NCBI GenBank assembly: GCA_043228905.1
Contig: JBHGNT010000003.1
Location: 16,740,001 to 16,804,000 of the forward strand
Length of the DNA stretch: 64,000 bases
Reading direction: 5' to 3'
Origin: Azolla caroliniana
Taxonomy: Eukaryota; Polypodiophyta
The translations under genes were made by a program, and so were the position numbers. Below the pieces are notes generated by a model. It did not search any database. It was not told the DNA's origin and was given only the letters and a program-made list of their open reading frames with translations. Below, piece by piece: positions 32,419 to 42,125 of this stretch. Each line of letters starts with the position of its first letter. Position 1 is the first letter of the stretch.

Positions 32419-32719
32419 GCATGGAAAGACCTATAAAAGCCTCTAGTTGGGCTTGTGTAAGGGGGGGCTCAATATGTGATATCACCAACACCACTATCAT
32501 CAATATAATTATATTTGTCTTTATCTTCTTCATGTTTTTCTACTTCTCAGGTGTACAATCTTTCTTCTTCTCAAGTGAACAAATTTCATCCAATCTTACA
32601 TTGATCGTCATCTAGCTTGGATAATTCCGCGAACGTCCTCCCCAATCCAAGACCCCGGTGGTCGCTCGAGTAGCACACGCACGCGCGAATCTTCGCGACA
32701 TCATTTGGTAACTTAATTA

Positions 32720-33687
32720 TGTCGTGAAGATCCGTCACTATGTGCGGATCGTGAGGCGGAACCGCCGGGGTTCTGGACCAGAAGGATTTAGAGTCGATAC
32801 AAGCTTTGGCGAGAAAGTACTTAAGATAGATTGGGAAAGAGAGAAGTTGAGATTACACGATCAATTTGATAACGAATTTCTTCATCTTAATTTTCATAAA
32901 AAAAACCGTGTTTTTTCTCCTCCCCCTTCCCTCTTTTATAGATGCTCTCATGCAATGATGCATGTGAGGGTACAAGACATGCATAAATTGCATGTTTGCC
33001 ATTTGGCGCTTAAGTATTACATGTGGTGCATGCTAACCATGTCACTCATTTTAGCTCTCATGTATGAGAATTTACATGTAAAAGTACAATGATAGAAATA
33101 TAATTTCAACTAAATAACATGGCTTAATGGTAAGCCAATTGACTCCTAACTTGGAGGTGCAAGGTTCGAATCCATACTTGCCCTCCTTGTATATGTAAAT
33201 ATGTATATATATTTATATATTTATTTATCTAGTCGCCGGATGCCAGTTCGCCGGATGCCGCCGCCGGATTGCGATCGGATGCCGTCGGATCACCGGCTCC
33301 ATCGCTGGTCCGGTTTTGGTTGGCCAAAACCCTTTACGAGTAGCTAACCACCTCCACTCTTAGTTCAAGTTACCTTGAACTCTCTATGCTCCACACATAA
33401 ACACAAAGATAATATCTTTTGCTCCATCTTATATATGATGAGAGCCGTATTTGTCGTGCCTATGTGGGATATCTCACAATTTTCTCTTTTCTTTTCACAA
33501 ACTTTATACCCTCATATCTTGACATTTAGTTGTCCATTTCTCGTGTAATAAAGTGCATTCGAAACCTCCATCATTTTGTACTTAGATATTAAAAATGTTA
33601 TCTTCACAATTATTGTATTACGTTATTCATACTCGATTTCGTACGTTTTATGGGATTTTCACACTATTGCCGAAAATCATCACGACA
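32720..33687 (-). repeat. 3' LTR of element C (LTR1, 968 bp)
   Basis: Plus-strand ends TGTCGTGAAGATC and ATCATCACGACA. Includes an ATGCAT-type segment, the tRNA-like module and a GCCGGATGCCG-rich segment longer than in LTR2. Confidence 0.92.
33120..33173 (+). promoter_or_regulatory. tRNA-like pol III module in LTR1 of C
   Basis: A-box-like TGGCTTAATGG (33120-33130) and perfect B-box GGTTCGAATCC (33163-33173), with an anticodon-arm-like CTCC/GGAG hairpin between. It is repeated in LTR2 (40060-40113) and degenerate in the solo LTR (about 7424-7477). Confidence 0.65.
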
Positions 33688-33702
33688 TCCACCCCCACCA
33701 AA
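33688..33702 (-). promoter_or_regulatory. Polypurine tract of element C
   Basis: Minus-strand GGTGGGGGTGGA abuts the 3' LTR, as expected for plus-strand priming. Confidence 0.8.
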
Positions 33703-33759
33703 CCGCACGTCCTCCGGTACGTGCCAAGAAGAGAAGAAGTGAGATTTCGGATACGATGA

Positions 33760-34941
33760 TCAATTAGATTCCTCCATGTCTTCATTTTCATCCGGCCTAT
33801 TATGTTCATCGTCGAGGTAATCGAGGTCAGGATCCTTGTCTTGTCTTTTCTTGAAAAGCTTTACTCTTTTTCCCGCAATGGGTACGGCCAACCTTGATCC
33901 GTCTAGTTCCGCAAGGTGGTATGTGGCATTATCGTTGGCACTTGTCACCACATACGGCCCGAACCATCTTCTTGCGAACTTCCTTGTTGTACTATGTTGA
34001 TTGTCAAGGGTGCTGTCGTAAACCAAAACCCAATCCCCTTCTTCAATCTTCTTGGGACGAAGTCGATGCGTGTTGTCGAACCGAACTTTGTTCTTTACTC
34101 GGGCTGCCTTCATCATCTTTCGCGCTTTTTCTAAATCTTCAGGTCTTCTTTCAAGTTGCCTTATCCGCGCCGCTAATAACTCTTCTCGGCTCATCTCGTT
34201 CTCCCACGGTATCGCTACCCATGAGGCGATCGTCCTTTCGATGGGCATAATCGGCTTTTGTCCATACATAAGCTCCGTCGGCATATACCCTGTCACCGAG
34301 CTATGTGTCATTCTATCGGCCCACAAGGCATAGGGTAATAGTCGTGGCCAATTCCCGACTCGACCGTTGCATGCCCGTACGATGGCTTTAACGATAGGTC
34401 CATACCCTCGCTCGATCTTCCCATTTGCTTCCGAATTGTAGGCAGTCGTGAGGGAGAGCTTCACGCCTAGTCTTTCGAAGAGCTCCGTCGCTTCGTGCGC
34501 GTCCAACTCCCCTCGGTCGGCCACTATCTTCCCTACACATCCATATCGGCAAACAACATCTTCAAGTAAAAATTTACAAACGGCTGAAGTCGTCTTATTT
34601 GTCAAGGCTCGTCCTTCCACTTGATTTGTCAAGTCTTCCCTTGCGAGCGCTAAGTACTTCATTTGTCCCACTCCCATTGGCATCGAGACCAGATCCACCA
34701 TCCATTTGAAGTGAATGGTGAGTGGGTATGTCGGCTTTAACTCATCACGATGACGTATATTTGAATATATTTGGCAAGTTTCACATGTGGACACGAAATG
34801 GAGTACATCTTTGTACATGCTTGGCCACCAGTACTTCTCCTTCAATTTTTCGAACGTCGCCCATGTTCCTCTATGACCTGCCCAAGCACTCTCGTGGAAT
34901 TCGGTCATCAGCGTCTCTTGCTCTTCTTTCTTTACCACCAC
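33760..34941 (-). CDS. Element C integrase region
   Basis: It continues the RT-RNase H frame after a single TGA (34944-34942, ...GIPR stop VVVKK), most simply CGA to TGA. The zinc region has H-x-H (ESAWAGHRGTWATF) and C-x2-C (STCETCQIY). Core: D in LAREDLTNQ, D in IVADRGELDAHE and E in TAYNSEANGKIERGYG, so the triad is intact with an unusual D-R-G-E-L in place of D-x-G-x-x-F. The C-terminal part has EEGDWVLVYDS and RRWFGPYVV, and an acidic end (NRPDENEDMEESN). 393 codons are open; as a separate protein it would need its own start, so it is best read as the end of pol. Confidence 0.9.
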   Translation of the reverse strand: MVVKKEEQETLMTEFHESAWAGHRGTWATFEKLKEKYWWPSMYKDVLHFVSTCETCQIYSNIRHRDELKPTYPLTIHFKWMVDLVSMPMGVGQMKYLALAREDLTNQVEGRALTNKTTSAVCKFLLEDVVCRYGCVGKIVADRGELDAHEATELFERLGVKLSLTTAYNSEANGKIERGYGPIVKAIVRACNGRVGNWPRLLPYALWADRMTHSSVTGYMPTELMYGQKPIMPIERTIASWVAIPWENEMSREELLAARIRQLERRPEDLEKARKMMKAARVKNKVRFDNTHRLRPKKIEEGDWVLVYDSTLDNQHSTTRKFARRWFGPYVVTSANDNATYHLAELDGSRLAVPIAGKRVKLFKKRQDKDPDLDYLDDEHNRPDENEDMEESN

Positions 34942-36663
34942 TCAACGTGGTATTCCTGTCCTTCTTTTTGGATGTCGCCAAAGGAATCCTCCCTTCAAGA
35001 AGTATCGATAAGCTTTCTTTCGGATTCGTAGGGCCTCCTCCTTTGTCAACGAAGCATCTGCCATCAATGTTCTTAGGAATCTACCGATGAGTAACCACTC
35101 TCCTTCGTACTCGTTCTCGTTGAAGGCGTGGAGGGTTTGCGTGTCCTGGTCTTCCGCCGACAATTGAGCCATCTTGAAGAAGTCGAGGGCGACATCTTCA
35201 TCTTCCGAAACCATGTTACTTTCATTTGAAAATCTTGCCCTTGACAGCATGTCAGCCATGCCGTTCTTCTTCCCTGCAATGTGACGGATCTCTGGGTTTA
35301 AAGACTTGATGTAGGCGATCCACCTTAGCATAGCAAGATCTGGGGTCGCACATCCGGAGACCATTCCGAGAATTGGGAGACAATCTGTCTCTATTATCAC
35401 TTCTGACCCGATCAGGTAATCTTTGTCCGTCTTCACTGCCGACACAATACCCCAAAGTTCCCGCTTGACTTGGGCATATCTTTGTTGCCGTTCGCTGAGA
35501 ACCTTTGCTCCGAACCAGACGGCATATCGCGCATTATCTTCACCTTCTTGATTGATGACCCACCCGATTCCGGTTGGGCTCGTATCTACGGTCACGTAAA
35601 TTGGTTTCCCTTCGACATAGTCGGCCTTCCTTAGTGCCGGAGCTTCAAGAAGCAGTTTCTTTAATCTTCGCATCGCCTCTGTGTGCTCATCTTGCCATTC
35701 GAACTTTATTCTTTTCTTTAGTAGTCCATATAACGGTTCGGCGACATGAGCGTAGTGAGGAATCCATATATGATAAAACGCGCATGCTCCAAGGAACCTT
35801 CGAACCTCCGTTTGGTTTTCGCGTTCTTCTTTCATGTCTTGGATTGCGTTCACTTTGGATGGCGAGGGCTTCTGGCCGTATGCTCCACACAAGTGACCTA
35901 CCACCAAGATCTCCGGTTGCCCGAATGCGGATTTTTCTCCCGAAAATGTCAAATTCGCATCTTCGAGCCTTTGAAGCACCTTCTCGCAATCTTTCATATG
36001 ATCTGCAACGAACTTTCTACAACCTTCCTTATCTTTCGATTCATCTTTCTCCTCATCCAAACATCCTTTTATCGGAATATCATCCAAGAATGGCATCGTG
36101 ATGTCCAGAATGCAATCCTTCAAGACTTTATTCATGGCATTCACCATATGAGCCACCGAGTTCGTTGCGCCTTGGGGTAAGGTACACATCCGCACAAGCC
36201 CGATCGGAGTCCTCATGGTTGTAATGTCCCGACTGTCGATCGCCAATTGGAATTGGTCATATCCGGAGTAGAGATCGCCAATGGAGTAGATGAACCGGCC
36301 CGCAAACGCTTCGGCAAATTCGTCCATGCTCGGACCGATTCCGGCATTTCGAATTGTCACCTTGTTGACGGGTTGAAGATCTTGGATGAATCGCAATGAT
36401 CCATTCTTCTTCGGCACTGTGAACCACCTATTGGAATAAGGAGCATTCGACGGTTCTAGAATTCCCATACTCACCTTCTCCTTTAAGAGCTCGATCAGCT
36501 TCAGAAGGTGTGCTCTCGGAACCGGTATCGGTTTCAAATTCCAAGGCACATGAGGCACCATGAAGATCACCATTGGCTCTATAACCTTTGGGTCGGCGCA
36601 TCCGATTTCTCGTGGGAAGAATGCGAAAGCCTTCCCATGTCTCTCAAGCATATCGCGAAACAT
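34942..36663 (-). CDS. Element C reverse transcriptase and RNase H
   Basis: 573 open codons. RT: MGILEPSNAPYSNRWFTVPK, RFIQDLQPVNKVTIRNA, YSIGDLYSGYDQFQLAID, CTLPQGATNSVAHMVNAM and the active site MPFLDDIPIKGC. RNase H: KPIYVTVDTSPTGIGWVI, VWFGAKVLSERQQRYAQVKR, ELWGIV, VIIETDC and GMADMLSRA. The D-L-Y-S-G-Y-D-Q-F and FLDDIPIKG wording is unlike the chromovirus (N) and Tat-like (E) RTs of this window, so C is a separate Ty3 lineage. The frame is shared with the integrase ORF. Confidence 0.92.
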   Translation of the reverse strand: MFRDMLERHGKAFAFFPREIGCADPKVIEPMVIFMVPHVPWNLKPIPVPRAHLLKLIELLKEKVSMGILEPSNAPYSNRWFTVPKKNGSLRFIQDLQPVNKVTIRNAGIGPSMDEFAEAFAGRFIYSIGDLYSGYDQFQLAIDSRDITTMRTPIGLVRMCTLPQGATNSVAHMVNAMNKVLKDCILDITMPFLDDIPIKGCLDEEKDESKDKEGCRKFVADHMKDCEKVLQRLEDANLTFSGEKSAFGQPEILVVGHLCGAYGQKPSPSKVNAIQDMKEERENQTEVRRFLGACAFYHIWIPHYAHVAEPLYGLLKKRIKFEWQDEHTEAMRRLKKLLLEAPALRKADYVEGKPIYVTVDTSPTGIGWVINQEGEDNARYAVWFGAKVLSERQQRYAQVKRELWGIVSAVKTDKDYLIGSEVIIETDCLPILGMVSGCATPDLAMLRWIAYIKSLNPEIRHIAGKKNGMADMLSRARFSNESNMVSEDEDVALDFFKMAQLSAEDQDTQTLHAFNENEYEGEWLLIGRFLRTLMADASLTKEEALRIRKKAYRYFLKGGFLWRHPKRRTGIPR

Positions 36664-37329
36664 TCACTCCTCTTCAGGGAGAAGGAAATCCTCCTTTCCA
36701 ACTCGTAGCTTCCCCTTCGTCTCTTTGGTGAAGTCATGAACTATCTTCTTCGGATATCTTAAGCTTGGATCGTTAGCGACTTCCTTCATCTTTTGCCAGC
36801 TATCTTCCGGTAGCGGAACCGCAACTGGCTTGATCTTCTTATCCACCGTTTTATATTTCGTGTTGATGTCAGCTTCCTTCTCTTTGGTGAAGTCATGAAC
36901 TATCTTCTTCGGATATCTTAAGCTTGGATCGTTAGCGACTTCCTTCATCTTTTGCCAGCTATCTTCCGGTAGCGGAACCGCAACTGGCTTGATCTTCTTA
37001 TCCACCGTTTTATATTTCGTGTTGATGTCAGCTTCCTTCATCGAGATGCCACGACGGTATTCATCGATGATAGCGTACATGTTGACAGAGTTAACCGAAA
37101 TCACGCATTGGTTGTGAAGATAGCTCAAGTCCACGACGTCCTCGATTTCGCCGATGGTGTCGTTAAATGAGGCTTCTTCCATAATATGAGTCACGAACTC
37201 CCCTTCTTCTATTATGTTCTCTTCTTTCAGCATCTTCTCGAATTCTTGTATCCGGTGCTTGTGCTTCTTGTCGGGTAGTACTAGTTTACATGCGCCACTA
37301 GGTGTGACACATGTTGCTTCTCCTTGCAA
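36664..37329 (-). CDS. Element C pol N-terminal region with in-frame tandem duplication
   Basis: Open from 37329 to a TGA at 36666-36664, which directly abuts and shares frame with RT, so CGA to TGA is again likely. It includes YAIIDEYRRGISMKEADINT and twice the segment KYKTVDKKIKPVAVPLPEDS...VHDFTKE (53 codons each). This corresponds to the linker between protease and RT. Confidence 0.8.
   Translation of the reverse strand: MQGEATCVTPSGACKLVLPDKKHKHRIQEFEKMLKEENIIEEGEFVTHIMEEASFNDTIGEIEDVVDLSYLHNQCVISVNSVNMYAIIDEYRRGISMKEADINTKYKTVDKKIKPVAVPLPEDSWQKMKEVANDPSLRYPKKIVHDFTKEKEADINTKYKTVDKKIKPVAVPLPEDSWQKMKEVANDPSLRYPKKIVHDFTKETKGKLRVGKEDFLLPEEE
36721..37038. repeat. Perfect 159-bp tandem duplication (2 copies) in element C pol
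   Basis: Copies 36721-36879 and 36880-37038 appear identical base for base and preserve the frame (159 = 3 x 53), indicating a very recent event. Confidence 0.92.
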
Positions 37330-37403
37330 TCCACGCGCTCTTCTTTCTTGTGGGGTCTTGTGATTGCTCGGACTATTTGTGCCCCATGCTTCAATAGTCC
37401 GCT

Positions 37404-37902
37404 CTAAAAATCCGAGGATTCGCCTCCGAGACTATCTCGATTCCTTTCATGATTGGCTCGCACTGTTAGGAATTGGACCGATCTTTGGTTGTCAAGACTC
37501 TTTATTCGTGCGAAGGCTGCTCCATTATCGAACACTTTGGTCTCCATTCGAGATGATGTGATATAAGGTTGCCCTAGGATGACAGGATGCGACGCCGATT
37601 CTTGTACGAAGAAGTGTTGATCCATCTCCACATCCCCGATCGTGACTTTGACATTGGGACAAGCTCCGTACAAGTCCTCCGTAGACTTTGTTGCCGCACG
37701 AATCTTCCATCCGTGGTTTGTATTGATTGGCCATCTTCCCTTTTTGTAGAAGTCGGTTTGACATGAGGTTGATCTCCGAGCCGTGGTCGATCAAGGCTAC
37801 GACGGTCTCTTTCTTCTCCCCGATCTTCACCGACGTCTCCGTTGTCGCTCGTGCCCAATGAGGTCGAGTGTAGTGGCTGGCTGTCCACCATATCTTCATC
37901 AA
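37404..37902 (-). pseudogene. Element C aspartic protease
   Basis: Frame 37902-37525 gives KIGEKKETVVALIDHGSEIN, a retropepsin site of the D-H-G-S-E type, then frame 37673-37404 continues VKVTIGDVEMDQHFFVQ, HPVILGQPYITSSRM (ILGQP flap-end motif). Gag runs in a third frame over the start, so a gag/pro frameshift plus at least one disabling indel is likely. Confidence 0.78.
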
Positions 37903-39598
37903 TTTCGTCTCTTGCCATCGTTATGGCATTCGTTTTTGCTTTTTGCGGCTTCTCTTCTTCCTCGTCCGATTGTTGTCTCTTTCTCTTTACAAGGTCCACG
38001 ATCGTGTCATGGAACTCCTTCTTCGTAATGCCAAGAAATTCCCTTAAGGACAAAGTTACGTGGCTATCAAGAACTCGTTCTTCGAGAATCTTCTTTAGGT
38101 CCGTCGTCTGCTCTATGTCCGACCTTAGCTTATAGGTAGGTATAGTCCTTGTCCTCCGAGTGGGGTCTTCGACACCAACCTTCACGGGCCGAACCGTTTC
38201 TTCAACTTGTATGCTTGGCTCCCCTTTTCGGCTTGATTCTTGTTCCTCTGTTTGTAAAGGTCGACTCGTCTCCGTATCGTCCTTCTTTTTCGTGTTCCTT
38301 GTTTCATGTCTTTTTGATGGGCCTTGCTCTTCTATTCTCTTTCTCTTTTCTTCGACGAACACCTCGTGGTTGTCGCACATCACCTCTGCGAGTATGGTGT
38401 TGTCGTCCACCGGATCCGACCACCCGGTTATGCTTTGCACGTTTCGGTCCGCAAGCTCTACCTCGTTCGATGTGACTTTTCCCTTCTTCTCATATTCAAG
38501 AATGGAAGTCCAAAACTTTGCTCCTGCTCTAGCAGCTTCAGTCTTGTCTTTCCCGACTCTTATTCCAGCCGATGCAGCATAGTGCATCGCATCCACATGA
38601 GTCGCATCGGCATCCTCCATAGATTTCTTCATTCGTCCTCTTCCGAAATTCACCCGTAGGGGTCTTCTAGTCTCGCTTGAGCAGATCATGTTGTCCTCTA
38701 TGTATACGATATTTTGTCGAATCGCCTCTCGAAGGCTCACACAATCCCTTCTCATGTGGTCCATGCTATCGCACCACACGCATCTAAAGGGTTCTTTTCC
38801 TTTAGGGCCCCGACGATTCATGTTGGCTAGAGTGACATTCTCGAACTTCTTCGCTAGCTCTTCAATGATGTCGTCATCAATCTTCTTTTCTTCCACGTTA
38901 CTTTGTCTTGGCGGCTCAGCTACTTTCGGCGGTCTTGCTTTCTCCGTGGTAGTCGGTCCCGTCAAGTCGGTGTCATCAACCCATTGGCGACGCTTGTCGA
39001 GCCTATTGCATGCCCGCTTCACCGCGAGCCCATTTGCTTGGGTATCATCTTCGAGAAGAGTCCCCAACTCCCGTCTATCCTTTATGTCCACGGCCTTCAA
39101 GAAGTACAAAGTCTTGTCCTCTTCAAGCAACACTTGGTCCGTATTGGGGAGACGACTAAACATCTGGTCGAATTCGTCGTACACCCTCGAGACGCTCATC
39201 TTCTTATTCTTCTTCTCTATCCACTTCATCAGGGCATGTCGAGTCATCCTCGTTGAGTCTTCAGTCACGAACTCCGCTAGTATCGTTTTCTCGAACTCGG
39301 ACCATGTTGTCTTACCTTCTTGAAGCTCGATGACGCGTCTTTGGATGTTGTTGGCGACAACTCTCTTGAAGCTTGCGATTTGACGTGCCTCGGACACGTC
39401 CCTTTGATTCATCTCCCTCTTATATGCATCAAGGAACTTCGTAACGTTCCTTCCATCGAATTGGCCCTCGAGCTCTACGACACGATCGACAGCCTTCTCC
39501 ACGCTCGCGTCGTTGTCCCGAGATCTCATCATTTGCTCGATGATTAGCATCATCCTTTCGAGCTCTCCTGCTTGGTTGCTTGAGGACGCCATCTCCAA
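37574..39598 (-). CDS. Element C gag, 674 codons
   Basis: Intact frame with ATG at 39598 (alternative M at 39592). The capsid-like region has VVELEGQFDGRNVTKFLDAY, WSEFEKTILAEF and ALMKWIEKKNKKM. A single knuckle CVWCDSMDHMRRDC is at about residue 275. A long K/E/R-rich C-terminal third includes several VEE/RKE blocks. Length is large for gag because the tail overlaps the protease frame. Element J's gag fragment (48219 onward) is a relative. Confidence 0.9.
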   Translation of the reverse strand: MEMASSSNQAGELERMMLIIEQMMRSRDNDASVEKAVDRVVELEGQFDGRNVTKFLDAYKREMNQRDVSEARQIASFKRVVANNIQRRVIELQEGKTTWSEFEKTILAEFVTEDSTRMTRHALMKWIEKKNKKMSVSRVYDEFDQMFSRLPNTDQVLLEEDKTLYFLKAVDIKDRRELGTLLEDDTQANGLAVKRACNRLDKRRQWVDDTDLTGPTTTEKARPPKVAEPPRQSNVEEKKIDDDIIEELAKKFENVTLANMNRRGPKGKEPFRCVWCDSMDHMRRDCVSLREAIRQNIVYIEDNMICSSETRRPLRVNFGRGRMKKSMEDADATHVDAMHYAASAGIRVGKDKTEAARAGAKFWTSILEYEKKGKVTSNEVELADRNVQSITGWSDPVDDNTILAEVMCDNHEVFVEEKRKRIEEQGPSKRHETRNTKKKDDTETSRPLQTEEQESSRKGEPSIQVEETVRPVKVGVEDPTRRTRTIPTYKLRSDIEQTTDLKKILEERVLDSHVTLSLREFLGITKKEFHDTIVDLVKRKRQQSDEEEEKPQKAKTNAITMARDEIDEDMVDSQPLHSTSLGTSDNGDVGEDRGEERDRRSLDRPRLGDQPHVKPTSTKREDGQSIQTTDGRFVRQQSLRRTCTELVPMSKSRSGMWRWINTSSYKNRRRILSS

Positions 39599-39643
39599 GT
39601 ATTAATCTCGACTTGATCCTTCCTACCGCCTCTTTCACATCGG

Positions 39644-39652
39644 GTTCACCAC
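39644..39652 (-). promoter_or_regulatory. Primer-site region of element C
   Basis: Minus-strand TGGTGAACCCGATG lies 8 bases (TAATTAAG) from the LTR2 end. J shows TTTGGTGAACC in the equivalent place, supporting a shared primer site for C and J/L; the tRNA was not identified. Confidence 0.6.
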
Positions 39653-39659
39653 TTAATTA

Positions 39660-40586
39660 TGTCGTGAAGATCCGTCACTATGCGCGGATCATGAGGCGGA
39701 ACCGCCGGGGTTCTGGACCAGAAGGATTTAGAGTCGATACAAGCTTTGGCGAGAAAGTACTTAAGATAGATTGGGAAAGAGAGAAGTTGAGATTACACGA
39801 TCAATTTGATAACGAATTTCTTCCTCTTAATTTTCATAAAAAAACCGTGTTTTTTCTCCTCCCCCTTCCCTCTTTTATAGATGCTCTCATGCATATGATG
39901 CATGTGAGGGTACAAGACATGCATAAATTGCATGTTTGCCATTTGGCGCTTAAGTATTACATGTGGTGCATGCTAACCATGTCACTCATTTTAGCTCTCA
40001 TGTATGAGAATTTACATGTAAAAGTACAATGATAGAAATATAATTTCAACTAAATAGCATGGCTTAATGGTAAGCCAATTGACTCCTAACTTGGAGGTGC
40101 AAGGTTCGAATCCATACTTGCCCTCCTTGTATATATTATCTAGTCGCCGGATGCCGGATACCGGTGCCGCCGCCGGATTGCCGTCGGATCACCGGCTCCG
40201 TCGCCGGTCCGGTTTTGGTTGGCCAAAACCCTTTACAAGTAGCTAGCCACCTCCACTCTTAGTTCAAGTTACCTTGAACTCTCTATGCTCCACACATAGA
40301 CACAAAGATAATATCTTTTGCTCCATGTTATATATGATGAGAGCCGTATTTGTCGTGCCTATGTGGGATATCTCACAATTTTCTCTTTTCTTTTCACAAA
40401 CTTTATACCCTCATATCTTGACATTTAGTTGTCCATTTCTCGTGTAATAAAGTGCATTCGAAACCTCCATCATTTTGTACTTAGATATTAAAAATGTTAT
40501 CTTCACAATTATTGTATTATGTGATTCATACTCGATTTCGTACGTTTTATGGGATTTTCACACTATTGCCGAAAATCTTCACGACA
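39660..40586 (-). repeat. 5' LTR of element C (LTR2, 927 bp)
   Basis: Perfect terminal inverted repeat TGTCGTGAAGAT / ATCTTCACGACA. The tRNA-like module is at 40060-40113. Confidence 0.93.
40060..40113 (+). promoter_or_regulatory. tRNA-like pol III module in LTR2 of C
   Basis: TGGCTTAATGG (40060-40070) and GGTTCGAATCC (40103-40113), identical boxes to LTR1. Confidence 0.65.
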
Positions 40587-40752
40587 GCGTGCGTGCGCAT
40601 GTGTGTGAACACACCTTAGATAGGGACCATCAAGTGAAAAGTATCAAGAGTTAGTCACATTGTTTTGTAATCAAGGCTATATAAAGCCATAAAATATTTC
40701 TAAATATAGTAGCTCATTGTGCATGGTCTCTCTCTCTCTCTCTTATGTGTGT

Positions 40753-40976
40753 GTGCGTATTCTCATGCTAACCCTAACCCCATGGTATGAAAGCAAGGTT
40801 TGTGATCTTGATCACTGTCAAGGAGAAGACAAGACAACTCAAGAAGAGCCGATCAAGAAGAGGGGTGCGTATTCTGATGATAACCCTAACCCCATGGTAT
40901 GAAAGCAAGGTTTGTGATCTTGATCACTATCAAGGACAGGACAAAATGACTCAAGAAGAGCCAAGGAAGAAGAGGA
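40753..40976 (+). repeat. Tandem duplication of the primer-site region of M (2 x 112 bp)
   Basis: Copies 40753-40864 and 40865-40976 each contain TAACCCTAACCCCATGGTAT followed by GAAAGCAAGG, so the Met-primer-like site is present twice (40783 and 40895). The copies are diverged. Confidence 0.8.
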
Positions 40977-41145
40977 TTGTGGTGGAAAGTGGTGCATGTG
41001 GAAGTGAACCACCGCATTAGTGTGAAGAAAACAAGGAGGTTGTGTTGAGTGCAAGCCTCAGAAGGAGAGAAGAAGCAATACGTGGTGAAGTAGACATCAA
41101 CAAAAAGTCATTGCAAAGAAGAGAAGGTTGCCAAGATAACCGATT

Positions 41146-42125
41146 ATGAGCAGTGAAGGGGTGACCCTGAACCAAGTGGTCACCAAGAAGTTGGACAATC
41201 ACAACTTCTCAATATGGAAGTACCGAATGACCAACTTCTTGATGGGGATGGGTCATTGTAGAGGGGGATTTGGAGAGTCTATCCGAGGTGGATGAGTATC
41301 ATCCAACAAACGATCAGTAGATAGTGCTCAAGGGATGGGTGCAAGGGTCAAGGAAGGTCCTCTACTAGCTATCGATGAACATATCGAATGCCATGGTGGG
41401 ACACATTCAAAATGTGAAGTCCCCAAAGGAAGCACAAGACAACCTCATCAACGTCTTTGTTGTTAACAGGAAGACAAGGAGGCTGCAACTCAAGAATGAG
41501 TTGCACACAATCGAGAAGGGGTAGATGGCGATTTGTGATTATGCGCTCACCATCAAGAGCATATGTGAATCACTCGCATCCATCGACATAACAATAGATG
41601 ATGAGGATCGACCAGAGGTATGCTTGAATGGTCTACGACCACAATACAATATTTTCAAGACATCAATCTTGACAATGGAGAATGCTCCCACATTTGACGA
41701 TCTTGTCTCAAAGTTTATCATTGAAGAACGAAACTTAATGGAGGAATTGGGCAAGAAAAATATTGAGTCAGATGAGGAACTACTCTATTCAAGCTCAAGA
41801 CGAGGCTATGGTGGGTAGCGTAAGCATGCAAAACCACAATGATATGAGAAGCCAATGCAATGGCACTAATCACTCCCATGGAGGATGGAATGGTTCTATT
41901 TGAGCAAATCATCCCGCTAGAGGCCACCAAAGAGGTAGAGGAGAACAAAGTGGCGGAAAAGCTAATAATCACCACGAGAGAAGATGTTGGTACTGCAAAA
42001 AGCAAGGACATGTCCAAGCCCATTGTCCAACCAAACAAGCAGATGAGCGGAATGGGAACATCCAAAATACAAACTATGATGCATGCTCCATCAAACGCCA
42101 TGATCAGAATAGTGGTGAAGTGTTG
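41146..42125 (+). pseudogene. Copia M gag, broken
   Basis: MSSEGVTLNQVVTKKLDNHN then FSIWKYRMTNFLMGMGH, several stops, then 41525-41818 open: CESLASIDITIDDEDRPEVC, APTFDDLVSKFIIEERNLME. The knuckle CWYCKKQGHVQAHC lies in another frame. The order and the I-x-D-D-x-x-x-x-V-C-L-x-G-L phrase match the gags of D and H but distantly. Confidence 0.78.

Larger units (their letters stand above)
32054..32700 (+). repeat. LTR of Ty3 family L (647 bp)
   Basis: Begins TGTCGTGACGATTTTCG and ends CGAATCTTCGCGACA. It is followed by TCATTTGGT, the start of the primer-site context TTTGGTGAACC seen intact in element J (48185-48194). It shares with J's LTR the ACCATGG/CCATGGTTTTGTGCA inverted repeats, CTATAAAA, AAGCCCGAC-like GGGCTTGTGTAA and the GACCCCGGTGG end. 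It carries an inverted tRNA-like module. Internal sequence stops after about 9 bp, replaced by element C. Confidence 0.75.
32720..40586 (-). mobile_element. Ty3-type element C, nearly complete, both LTRs
   Basis: Minus-strand order: LTR2 (40586-39660), primer site, gag (39598-37574), protease (37902-37404), RT-RNase H, integrase (to 33760), purine tract, LTR1 (33687-32720). LTRs differ by roughly 2 percent plus a few indels. Protein breaks are few: two TGA stops and frame changes around the protease. No matching target duplication was found: the left flank is AATTA, the right GCGTG. The left flank ACTTAATTA repeats the nine bases that sit between LTR2 and the primer site. Confidence 0.92.

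Noticed and set aside
33120-33190. Possible functional tRNA gene
   Set aside because: A and B boxes are present but the acceptor stem does not close and the anticodon loop is irregular; it is part of an LTR repeated at three loci.
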